Assembly: GCA_951217055.1 (NCBI GenBank)
Contig: OX578280.1
Coordinates: 43,527,882 to 43,591,881 of the forward strand
DNA length: 64,000 bases
Direction of reading: 5' to 3'
From: Gerris lacustris
Lineage: Eukaryota; Arthropoda; Insecta; Hemiptera; Gerridae
Shown: positions 26,006 to 35,654 of the stretch, piece after piece
Layout of the letters: the number at the start of each line of letters is the position of its first letter
Numbering within the stretch: position 1 is the first letter of the stretch
Program-made: the position numbers and the translations under genes
Notes under the pieces: model-generated
What the model was told of the DNA's origin: nothing
Seen by the model: only the letters and a program-made list of their open reading frames with translations
The model's database searches: none

Positions 26006-26122
26006 ATTTCCATTGGAAAAAATTCGCTAATAGAGCCTCTGGCATGGTGGGAGTTTGAGGCAGGACTGTGGCCAAAATATGTTTCATGGGTCCCTGATCA
26101 CGAAAAAAATAGGTTTTACAAA

Positions 26123-26126
<4 letters not shown>

Positions 26127-26199
<73 letters not shown>
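26127..26199. repeat. (TA)n microsatellite
   Basis: TA array lying between a short AGCGAATTTCC palindrome (26001-26030) and the first of two direct repeats. Confidence 0.97.
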
Positions 26200-26209
<10 letters not shown>

Positions 26210-26233
26210 TATATATATAGGTATATGTATTTC

Positions 26234-26385
26234 TAGCGGATTTCTTGTAAGCACTATAGCCCTCAAACGAATTGATGTATCAAAATGAAACGCACCGAAA
26301 AATCAAGCTCGTTGAGATGAGGATCCCTATTGAAAATGGGATCTTTATGACGTCATTAACCCCTCCTGATGAGTCAGCAAAGATA
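26234..26385 (+). repeat. Direct repeat, copy 1
   Basis: Shares TTTCTTGTAAGCAC, AACGAATTGA(T/C)GTATCAA, GCACCGAAAAATCAAGCTCG and CCTCCTGATGAGTCAGC with copy 2 at 26520-26672. The two lie ~290 bp apart in the same orientation. Confidence 0.85.
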
Positions 26386-26519
26386 AAAAAAAATAAAAAA
26401 ATAAAGTGAGGTATCGCTTCATATGTTTTTTAGGGTCCTGAATCCAAAAAAATGAGTTACCATAGCGATTCGAATAATAATTTAATAATAATAATAATAG
26501 TTATAACAACAATTTCTTG

Positions 26520-26672
26520 TGGATATCTTGTAAGCACGATAGCTCTCGAACGAATTGACGTATCAACATAAAATTTGCACCGAAAAATCAAGCTCGTTGA
26601 GATGAGGATTCCTATTGAAAATGGGATCTTTATAACATCATTAACCCCTCCTGATGAGTCAGCAAAGATAAA
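26520..26672 (+). repeat. Direct repeat, copy 2
   Basis: Same landmarks as copy 1, with a few substitutions. It runs directly into the MITE at 26673. Confidence 0.85.
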
Positions 26673-26956
26673 AAATAATCTTACCGCGGGATTCCGCAAG
26701 CTGAGCGAATTTCCATTGGAAATTTGTAGTTCAATGTTGTGCAATTTAAACTTCCTTCATAACTACTACCATTGTGGGTGTTATTTTAAGTTAAGACAAT
26801 TTAAAAGAATTATTTTAGTTGGATTAGGGTTTTAAGAATATTGCTTAGTTAAACATAATCGTAGTAGTTTAAAAGAAGTTTAAACTGCACAACATTGAAC
26901 TACAAATTTCCAATGGAAATTCGCTCGGCTTGCGGAATCCCGCGGTAGGATTATTT
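26673..26956. mobile_element. MITE with ~80-bp terminal inverted repeats
   Basis: AAATAATC, TACCGCGGGATTCCGCAAGC and the following GAGCGAATTTCCATTGG segment (26673-26755) are matched inverted at 26877-26956, around a ~120-bp loop. No ORF. The inner AGCGAATTTCCATTGG block also appears in the short palindrome at 26001-26030. Confidence 0.8.
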
Positions 26957-26989
26957 TATATCTGTCATAATTGTTTTGATTTTTTACTA

Positions 26990-27420
26990 ATTAAAGTATC
27001 ATTTTAGCAAATTTTAAGAGCGCTGACAGTTATAGTTAATCTTAGGCTATCTGTGGGTTACTTTTGACAATCATCCAAATTTCTTAACAATCAAATGATT
27101 ATCTTTGAAGATATGGTGTAAATAAATGTATGTTTGCGCGCTTGTGGAAGAGAAACAAATGGGCGCAGAAGGTTGAAACTTAGATGGGACAAACAATGGG
27201 CTATTATGACCTACCATTTAAATGCCACAAAAATCAGACGAGTAGTTTTTAAGATATTGTTGGTTCGCAAATATTGACCGATAGACAGACTCGGAACCAA
27301 AAATGTTCCCTTACGTCTGAAACTGATTTCGGGAATTTTTGAAATTGGAGACCTAAACAATTTTCGTTCTTTAGAACAATCACATAGCTTTCGTTGCCGT
27401 CGGTAAGCTCGGAAGAAACT
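26990..27420 (+). repeat. Family Z dispersed repeat
   Basis: Landmarks in order: AATTAAAGTATCATTTTAGC, CTATCTGTGGGTTAC, GTGGAAGAGAAACAAATGGG, GTTGAAACTTA, CCGATAGACAGAC, GGAACCAAAAATGTTCC, and a tail with AATCACATAGCTTTCGTTGC and GGTAAGCTCGGAAG. Other copies lie at 51398-51750, 55058-55575 and 56346-56670. It is non-coding and the class is not identified. Confidence 0.75.
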
Positions 27421-27711
27421 AAAGAGATACCTATTTATGTATAAAAATATGTGATATAAATAGAGAAAAAATTAATGTGATTTATTGGTGTTTTAGGCAT
27501 GAATATGGCCCGGAGGGGGGCGAAATATAGCCATGACTAATATTGAGCAGTTGTGAATTTATTTAATTTACCCTTAAACGACCCACAAGCAACAGAAGAT
27601 AAATAATAAAAGGGACAAATAGACAAAATTTATTAAAGAGATACCTTTTTAAATTGTTTGTTTGTGTATATAATGAAATTGTAAATATTTATTTAATAAA
27701 TTATTGAATAT
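27421..27711. other. Unassigned AT-rich sequence
   Basis: Nothing recognised before the foldback element. Confidence 0.5.
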
Positions 27712-28676
27712 ACAGGGTGACCCGCGATAAAATGTCATAAAGAAACTGAGTGATTTTTTGGGTCAAATGCAACAAAAAATGTCGAGTAAGCATAGGCCCA
27801 TATCTCAATAGTTCTCGAGATATCGATTTATTTCCTTTTTTTAAGTGCTTCACGAAAAGTTTTAAAAAATTCTTAATATCTCAAAACCTAAATGAGATAG
27901 AGAAATTGGGCTAGGGACCGATTTTAAAGAGCATGAAAAAACCTTTCAGAATCATTAATTTATTTTTAAATTATCAGCTGCTAAGCATTTTTTAAGTTCT
28001 GTTACATTTGAAATTTTGGATTTTTTAAAATTCGACCATGAAATTCCTGAGCTTACTACTCTTAATTGAGGGATGTTAGAAGTGTGGCGTTTTCAGGAAA
28101 AACTTCTGCTTTTCATAAGCTTTCAAATAGTATAATTAAAGTTTAAGCTCAACGGACTAGTTTTTGAATTATGGTGGATTGAATGATCCCAGACGTGAAA
28201 TATTTTGGTCAGGATCACAACCAATTCTAGTACAAACGCAAAAATGGTTTCCCCGAACGAAACCACAAAACTTGGTTTCTTATAGGAAATTTTACGCTGA
28301 AAAAAATGTTCTATAAACATGGACCCGGAACAGCTTCGTTTTCGAGATATTTGCAAAAAAACCTGAAAAACACCATTTTTGGACGTTTATCCTTACAATT
28401 CTCAAATACTACGCTTTTTACAGTAATACTTCTCAAAGCCAATCTTGTAGTAGAGAGTCGAATTATACCAATTTTAGCCTAATTTCTTTATCTCATTTAG
28501 TTTTTGACATATTAGGCATTTTTTAAAACTTTTCGTGAACCACTTGAAAAAAGGAAATAAATCGATATCTCGAGAACTATTGAGATATGGGCCTATGCTT
28601 ACTCGACATTTTTTGTTGCATTTGACCCATAGAACCACCCAGTTTCTTTATGACTTTTTATCGCGGGTCACCCTGT
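27712..28676. mobile_element. Foldback/TIR element U, intact copy (965 bp)
   Basis: ACAGGGTGACCCGCGATAAA at the left is matched inverted at the right end (TATCGCGGGTCACCCTGT). Similarity between the arms continues for ~200 bp, including ATCGATATCTCGAGAACTAT. The ends abut ATAT on both sides, compatible with a TA target duplication as in Tc1/mariner-type elements, but the superfamily cannot be fixed without a transposase. No ORF of note. A truncated copy lies at 35905-36954. Confidence 0.8.
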
Positions 28677-28745
28677 ATATAAAAAAAAGGCAAAAAAAAC
28701 ACAGGAAAACACAATTGGTAAACACTCGTTGTTGATGTATTAGTA

Positions 28746-30208
28746 CTAGGCATCGCGTGGCTCTATCATTGAAGCGAGCGTATTGCAATGAAAATGAAAG
28801 TTATGCGTATTGTACTGAATATCGAAATTTATTAATCATGATGAATGTCATAGCTGAAGATAAGTGGAAGAGGGTAGTGTAGGGAAGAGTGGGGGTACTC
28901 GGTACAAAGCTTTACTTCCTAAACAAACCTATACACTATATGACTTTATTTTTTTTTTTTTATTAATAATACCTTTATTAAAATTTAATATACAATAATT
29001 ATACAATAATAAAACTCATAGTAACATATTTTACAATGATTTTACAGATTAGCACATTTCAGGTTATCTCTTCACTAGAGAACATGTAGTTCTGTGCCGT
29101 GAAGAGAGAGATCTTACTTTCAAATTTTTCTTTCCTTCTTTTATGTTTTAATTAGTTATGATATGATTGTTTAGTTATTTTTTAATTTTTTTTTTTTTGT
29201 TAGTATCATAATTATTTTAGTGGCCATATTGAGGATTATATTTGTTTTTTATATTATTAGTATCTGTATTAGTATTCTATAAATTAATTTGTTTTTTATT
29301 AATCTATATTTTATTTTATTTTCTTTTACGAATAATTTATTATTTAATGTGTATTTATCTTATTATTTATATAATATGTAAATACATATATTCAATTATT
29401 AATTAATTAATTTAAATCTATTTAATTATTTATTTGTTTTTTGAGATTATTATAATTATTTTATATATTTATTTTTTAAATTAATTTAGAAGAATATGGT
29501 TTTTTATTTTAGTTTTAAATAGTTCAAATTTATGTATACTCTTAAGCTCATTGGGTAATTGATTAAATAACAATACTGCTTTATAAGACCAGTGTCTTTG
29601 TGCCATAGAGGTTCTACTATAACAATCTTCACCACCCGCGGTAGCTTTTAAACAATTATTATAAATGTATCTCGTCACTACGCAAAGAATTTTGCTTGTA
29701 TCAAGTTGAAATTTTGCATACCTGTTTCAATTGTGCATTAGATGGTGTTTATGAAGTTTTATTAAAATCGTTTCGTTAGAACGTAAGATATCGGTAAAAA
29801 GGTTGTTTTCTCTATTATAAACGTTTAGGTCCGCTTTAATAGTTTTAGCGATCTTTATTAAGTCATAGCGGTGTCGCTGTTGGTTTTAGTAAAAAATGTT
29901 AATTGAAAATAATGTTCGTCTCATCGAATAGATGATGATAGAATCTTTTCCCGTCCTGAAATTCCAATTTAATTTTTGTACCTATCGTTTACGCGAGCGT
30001 TGCGCGCGAACTCTTGGACGGATCACGCTGTCCAACGAACTTAGCCTGAGTATTAGTAAGAGGAACATGTATACCAAATTTCAACTAAATCGGTCAACTT
30101 TTACTCAAGTTATCGTCACACGCGTGAACGTTACTGACAGACAGACAGACAGACAGACAGACACGGAGCATATTTCGTTGAATGTAGGAAGCTCGCTACG
30201 CTCGCTTC
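28746..30208 (-). mobile_element. Family X element interrupted by a LINE
   Basis: The left boundary is CTAG preceded by A, so on the minus strand the element ends ...GCCACGCGATGCCTAG|T, a Helitron-like 3-prime end. The right part ends in a hairpin with arms GAAGC/GCTTC around TCGCTACGCTC (30188-30208). Between them lie GACAGACAGACA repeats and the text GAACGTAAGATATCGGTAAA. A LINE is inserted at about 28941-29617; the copy at 37735-38489 is the uninterrupted version. No Helitron 5-prime TC end is certain, so the class call is tentative. The open frame at 29932-30246 is a frame through this repeat. Confidence 0.65.
28941..29617 (-). pseudogene. 5-prime-truncated non-LTR retrotransposon: RT C-terminus plus 3-prime UTR
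   Basis: The minus frame ending at 29481 reads, in its last ~45 residues, SMAQRHWSYKAVLLFNQLP then NELKSIHKFELFKTKIKNHILLN. The SxxxxSWxYKAxxLFNxLPxEIKxxxxxxxFKxxLK pattern is the C-terminus of many insect LINE ORF2 proteins. About 530 bp of AT-rich 3-prime UTR follows on the minus strand, ending in a T-run at ~28950 (poly-A of the insert). The first ~20 codons of the open frame belong to the host repeat (family X), not to the LINE. The insertion limits come from the uninterrupted family X copy. Confidence 0.8.
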
Positions 30209-30960
30209 AATTATTAACCTGTATAACGTTTAAGTTTATAATTTAAGTACATATGTAAAGATGTATATGGTATCTTGTATTACGAGATAAACTGGAGCCT
30301 TCAAGTTACACAAATGCAGAATAAAGAATTCAAAAATAAGGTAAGGGGTATAACAACATCGTAAATAGAAAAGGTGACAGGTGGGGCTCACTAGCGCTAC
30401 CTAGGAGTGGCATATATAGTTTAAAAGTTCTCGCAGCTCAACCGTGTCAAATTTTCCTCTCGCTTCCCTTTACTGTCTGACTCTCTAGGCTTACCTACTC
30501 TTAATCACTAGCTTTGTTTAAGTTTGCACTTTTAAATTACCATTTGATACTGTTTATAAATTTATTTTTATGAATATCTCGAAAGATCGATTTTTCCCCC
30601 AGGAAAACGACTTATTTGGTCAAATTTGTCTTTAAATTAACTTCATTTGAGATTCTATTTGAACGAAATTGTTCAAAATTCGTTTTTTTAAATAAATATT
30701 TTTTAGTTTTGATCCATCACCACAGATATATTTAAAATTACCTTGAATTCAGACGAGATTTTGCGAGTGTATTAACATAATGATGATTCTAAATTAAAAC
30801 ATACGCGTACCTCGTGAAATATTGCATTACTTCAGAAGGATTAGATATTATGATGGACATTACATAATTTTGGAACTATTTTCATCTAGTCACACCACTA
30901 AATGGTACAACAATGGATTTGCTTTTTAATATGGCATCTATTTATTGGATCAAAGCTACA
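30209..30960. other. Unassigned AT-rich sequence
   Basis: Nothing recognised. Confidence 0.5.
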
Positions 30961-31145
30961 ATACTCACTGTAAGCTAGATGGTGGCACTGCGAGGCGAAT
31001 GTATAAACGACTCACTCATTCTCCTCGTCAATCACCTCGCGGCTCTCGTGCAGTCGTGGCACTCGTGACTGGAGCGGTTTCGTGGCACAAGGGAAAGGCT
31101 TGCAACGCGAGGCGAGTTCAGTGTTTACACAGTCGCTGTTCAGTT
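30961..31145. other. CpG-rich patch
   Basis: A CpG-dense stretch with GCGAGGCGAATGTATAAACG, CTCGCGGCTCTCGTG and ACGCGAGGCGAG. The GCGAATGT(A/G)TAAACG string recurs in the CpG-rich duplication at 32403-32545, so both may derive from one repeat family. The open frames across it have no domain. Confidence 0.5.
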
Positions 31146-31192
31146 CGCAACGAGCCCTTCTCTTTGTCACATGTTATTTTTGTTGTTTTACC

Positions 31193-31790
31193 TTTTTACT
31201 TTCTCATATAAAGAGAAAGTATCGTGGTGGCGCGAAAATTCGATTTTTATGTATTTACACGTTTTGAGGTCCCCTGAGTCCAAAAAAGTCGTTTTTAAAA
31301 AAAGTCTGTCTGTCGTCTGTGCAGACGCCTGGAGCCTAAACTGCTGGGCCGATTTTGACGAAATTTGGCATACATGTTCAGAAAAATCATACCCCGAGGC
31401 TAAATCGAGAAATGAATTTTAGCTCTAAATTTGGGGGCGCTACCCCCCAAAAACTCTGAAAAAACATGAAAAAAAATTATTTCTCGGAAACGGTTCCGAC
31501 GATTTTGATTAAACCATACTAAAATGTAGTCCATTTGAATATGAATCCAACGATATAAGCCGTTTTCCCGGGAAAAATCTAGTTCCTGAGAAATTAGCTT
31601 AAAACGCGGAAGGAGAGAGCCCGGGTTCGATTCCCCGCCCAGGAGAAGTTATTTTAATGATAAATTTTGATGAAATGTTCAATAATATTCAAATGTACAT
31701 TTTAAAACTAATAAATGGAAACACTGGGCTAAGTAATTATAAACTCGTATATGAGAAAGTTTGTCTGAGTTGTCTCGGACCGATTTTATT
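31193..31790 (+). repeat. Family Y dispersed repeat, long copy with box-B-like motif
   Basis: Starts with a hairpin ACTTTCTCATATAAAGAGAAAG. Then come GTGGTGGCGCGAAAATTCG, GAGGTCCCCTGAGTCC, GTCTGTCTGTCGTCTG, GTGGAGCC-type text, AATTTGGCATACATG and a CC(G/A)ACGATTTTGATTAAACC block. An A-box-like TTAGCTTAAAACG and a perfect B-box-like GGTTCGATTCC follow, and it ends with CTCGTATATGAGAAAGT and TTGTCTCGGACC. The outer ATATGAGAAAGT/ACTTTCTCATAT are inverted relative to each other. No ORF. Confidence 0.8.
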
Positions 31791-32402
31791 CTATTTAATT
31801 GGAGAATGGAGTGGTCTAATGGACAAAGTTTTGAATTTTTGGAAATGTACCATGGTGAACCAGGTATAAGGGACCCAAAACATCCACTACATAAAAACAA
31901 GAAAAAATATCCACGATTCATAGATTCGAATGTCGTCCAGCTTAAATGTACCGATCAAAGAGTTGAAGTAAAATAATATAAATAAATAAAAGAATTCTCC
32001 AGAATCTGCACAAAGCATTTCTACTAACATATTTTCCATACTTGATGTGAAAAAAAACAAAGCTTAATTTCTTAATAATATAAGTACATTATAAGTATAA
32101 TATACCAGTACAAAAATAAAATATAGGTTAGTTCTGTAATAAATTGGTTGCATTGACCGATATTTTTTGGTAATAAAACATAATGAAATTATATTTAGTA
32201 CACATAAATAATAACACATTCAAAATAAAATTAAATAAAATTTAAAATTATATATCTTTCTAGATCGTTCTATCGGCTAATTTATTCCTTTTTAAATTTT
32301 ATATAAACTTTTATTTTCATTTTCATTTAAATTAATCCATCAGTGAGTTTTTATTGTGTTTACTAATTACCATTAATTGCGTTAGTAGTTGAATTACTAG
32401 CG
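31791..32402. other. Unassigned sequence
   Basis: A segment near 31809-31870 (GTGGTCTAATGGACAAAG) is faintly tRNA-like but lacks a good B box. The rest is AT-rich. Confidence 0.45.
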
Positions 32403-32545
32403 AGTGCCGGCGAACTACCAGGCAAGTCCTGCGAATGTGTAAACGGCCATTCGCGTTGTGGGGACGTGTGGACGAATGGGACTTCCGAGTGCCGGCGAAC
32501 CACGAGGTGAGTCACGTGCGCGAATGTGTGGATGCGACTTCACAG
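32403..32545 (+). repeat. CpG-rich tandem duplication
   Basis: GAGTGCCGGCGAAC occurs near 32402 and 32491, each followed by an AGGCAAGTC/AGGTGAGTC and then GCGAATGTGT. Two diverged units of ~88 bp. Confidence 0.65.
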
Positions 32546-32724
32546 TTGAATATTATAATGACTGGAATAGAGAGTAGTAGAGTGCGGGGGGGAAGGGGAG
32601 AAGCTGTCCTATATTACCCTGTTACTACATACCCTTAACCTAACCTACATGGCCCCAGCTCAATTCAATTATTTTTAAAATGTATCACATCACAACGCAT
32701 AAATCAAGTCTGACTAGAGCCTGT

Positions 32725-33102
32725 TTCTTATGTATATAAAGTTTTATTAAAATCGATACGTTAGAACGTATGATATTGTTAAAAACATTATTTGGTCTTA
32801 TTAGACGTTATGATCCGATTTAAAGAATATTTATCTCTTCATTGCGGTTTCTTTATAGTTTTAATAATAAAAGAAATATAAAAAAATTTCCTAAATTTCT
32901 AATTTTAAATTTGAAGTTCACATTAACGCTCGTTGACTGATTACTCTATCTTATAAAGTTTTTCTGAACATTTGTAAAAGACATACCAAATTTCGAGTAA
33001 ATCGTTCAACTTTAATCAAGCTATTGTCGGACGCGTAAACGTTGCTGGCAGGCAGACAAACAGACAAGGGCCATAATGAAAGTAAGGAACTCGCTACGTT
33101 CC
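32725..33102 (-). repeat. Family X, diverged partial copy
   Basis: Shares AAGTTTTATTAAAATCG, GTTAGAACGTA(A/T)GATAT, TTTTAAATTTGAAG, ACCAAATTTC and GCGTAAACGTT with the other copies, and ends in the hairpin GGAAC/GTTCC around TCGCTAC (33086-33102). Strand is given to match the other X copies. Confidence 0.65.
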
Positions 33103-33112
33103 CTTAAATTAT

Positions 33113-33300
33113 AGTTTGTCTTTAGCAAACTAAAGTATAAAAACTACTTTACTGCCTTAATATTTTAGTAGTCTAAAGGCAGTGAAATATTGTTGGTCTT
33201 TAGTAGTCTATAGGCCGTAAAGTAGTTTTGTTCATTAGTAGTCATGACAGTAAAGTAATTTTGGTCTCCAGTAGTCTAAAGACAGTGAAGTAGTTTTGGC
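33113..33300 (+). repeat. Minisatellite of ~50 bp units
   Basis: About four units of the form TTGGTCTTTAGTAGTCTAAAGG...CAGTAAAGTAGTTT. Each unit holds the palindrome CTTTAGTAGTCTAAAG or a mutated version. Confidence 0.7.
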
Positions 33301-35097
33301 ACTACGATCCATTTCTAGTCCTTTTTCACGGCTCTTATAAATGTTTAAATGCTGGTTAAAAATGAAGAAAAGAGGCATGAGGTACGGGCAGTAAGGATAT
33401 TAGAACAAAATGGAGAGTGGGACATATACCTAAGGTAACATTCAGTAACAACATACATACAAAGAGTGCTTAAGATTTGAAAATAAATATTAACTTAATA
33501 ATACTATTATTATAACATTTTTGAAAACAAAACAAAACCCGTAACAACCAGCCCTGTGCTGCCATTTTGGACGCAATCGAGTAAAGCGTCTACCCGTATA
33601 AGTTTAAAAAGTCTAATAAATTGTGATAATTAAGCTCAATGAACATTGTTTTCAATCTACTGTTTACTAAAGCTACATTAAAACAAATGAAGACTCCAGA
33701 ACAAACTTTATAGTGCCGACTTTTTTTACTTTTAGGGGTATAAAACATAAATCAGTTCATATTCTGTAGAATGAAGGGTGATCATAACGGAAGAACTTAG
33801 GTTTGTTTTCCTTGACAGACTGTGATATGCATTGTAAGCCTCTCCACCTCAGTTCAAATTAAATTCATATTGTAACAACCTACCCCATGTAACAACCAGC
33901 CCCGGACTCCCCTGTAGTATTATGAAGTTTAGATTTCTTTTCTAATTCTAAGCACCTATTGTATCTGTGAGTTACTTTTGCAACTACAATATTACCCACA
34001 CTCCATTTTGTCCTTATCTCCTTACAGCTTGTAACTCAGACCTTTCTTCACTTGTTCTTTTAAAGTCACTCGATAACCATCAGATATTTTACATTTCGTG
34101 TATTTCAGTTTTTTTTATCCCTCCTCCGCCCGCGGCTAAGGTAGGTGTGCTTTAACTACTTGGGCTATTAGCGATTTCATTTAATTTCATTCTATTTTTA
34201 ATTATTGTCTTAAATTTTTTTACTTGGTTGACAATCTCACAATTACCTGATTGTACTCTTGTAAGTTTAAGTTTATTATTTGATTGTAGATTATCTGAAA
34301 AAGGGCACATTAGCCTAAACCGGTGAAATTGTTTCAAATACAATTCATTTGGTGTAGACGTTGTTGGGTTATTGAACTACACCTCTTTAATTATGACTCT
34401 TATAACTGCTGTCATTTTCAATCAAGGTCGCCTTTTGTATACTTCGTGAAAAGATGTAAAGCTGTTTAAACTTCTTTTGTATTTTGTATATTGGTATTAT
34501 ATTTTCCATCGAATTTTCTCTTTCCAATGTCAAAAAAACACACTTTATTGATTTTTTACCCTTTCAATAATGCTCGGGTCTTTTATGTATATTTTAACTG
34601 GAGGTATTGTGTTATGAATGGATTTGTATTTCCGGAGTGTATAGCTTAAGCCTCGCTGGAGGCTTCTAGTTTATAACGGTTAAAGAGTCATGTCGATGTC
34701 GGTTCCAATACCCTTGTCAAGCATTTCCTTTACCCATGGGCTTGAGGTAAACTGACGTCATCATTTCCCCAGATCTGACATGCCAGGTAATTCTATCAAT
34801 ACAACCCCCTTCCACAGTAGAATCAATCACTAAAGCCGACTTCAAAACATAAACTTGGAAATTCCACGTTCAAAACTTTAATCGGAAGTAAAATCACCTA
34901 TTCTCGGGAAATCCAATACAACGGAAAGGATAAAATAATCTAATTTAAAATTAAATTCCAGATTTTGATCATTCCATGTATTTTTTCTTTTATTCCTAAG
35001 ATATTAATTTGACGAATTCTTATTACAATCAGCGTTTAATTGAAAATCTAATAGAGATCTACGCAAATATGACAAAATAAAAAAAATAAGCATATGC
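33301..35097. other. Unassigned sequence
   Basis: GTAACAACCAGCCC occurs at 33541 and again near 33890, suggesting a small repeat. No gene recognised; frames at 33967-34155 and 34152-34343 have no domain. Confidence 0.45.
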
Positions 35098-35134
35098 TGC
35101 GTCATGACGTGAAGTAGCTTCACGTCATGACGCA
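35098..35134. repeat. Perfect palindrome, 17-bp arms
   Basis: TGCGTCATGACGTGAAG and its exact inverse flank a TAG spacer. Confidence 0.95.
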
Positions 35135-35135
35135 A

Positions 35136-35159
35136 TTTATTTGTACATGTACAAATAAA
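35136..35159. repeat. Perfect 24-bp palindrome
   Basis: TTTATTTGTACA and its inverse with no spacer, one base after the previous palindrome. Confidence 0.95.
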
Positions 35160-35654
35160 ATAATTTATTTTATCTCCAGTAGGGAGAAAAAGTTATGATT
35201 TTGGATTAGTTTCGAGGGAATAAAGTAAGTCTTTTATTCCCTGAGCTCAAAAGTAGGGAGTAAAAGAAAAAATAGGGGGAAAATGTAAAAGTTGGGCGAA
35301 AAAGAAGGATTGCCAACTTAATTATTTTATAAATAGTAGAGAATGAATGGCTAATGTAATGAAGTTCTTGAAAACAGGTTGGTGACACTGCTTTTTCGAC
35401 CTTGTTTAACATTGTTTATAACCTGCATCTAAATAACCTTTTATTTGAGTTTAATTCTTCTTCTTAATTTTTTTTATATTGAATCTCTTATATATCTGCT
35501 ATTGAAAGTGCTAACAATTATTGTTATTTATTAAAATAATAAGTAAAAACTGTGAAATGGATGAAATGTGTATTTTTTCCCTAGTTTAGATAAAATATTG
35601 TATGTACCTCGGGAGTAAAGGGCTATAATTCCTCTCGCGATAATTATGTCCATT

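Noticed and set aside
26457..26835. Two opposed frames of 86-95 codons
   Set aside because: Both lie across a direct repeat and a MITE arm.
29481..29678. 65-codon frame as a small host gene
   Set aside because: Its C-terminal part is a LINE RT tail and its first ~20 codons come from the family X repeat.
31556..31655. tRNA gene at GGGTTCGATTCCCCGCC
   Set aside because: The same motif recurs inside family Y copies, and no acceptor stem or complete cloverleaf is present.
31805..31870. tRNA-like segment GTGGTCTAATGGACAAAG
   Set aside because: No B box and no stem pairing.
35098..35134. Rho-independent terminator
   Set aside because: A strong stem exists, but the context is eukaryotic, has no adjoining gene and lacks a U-tract.
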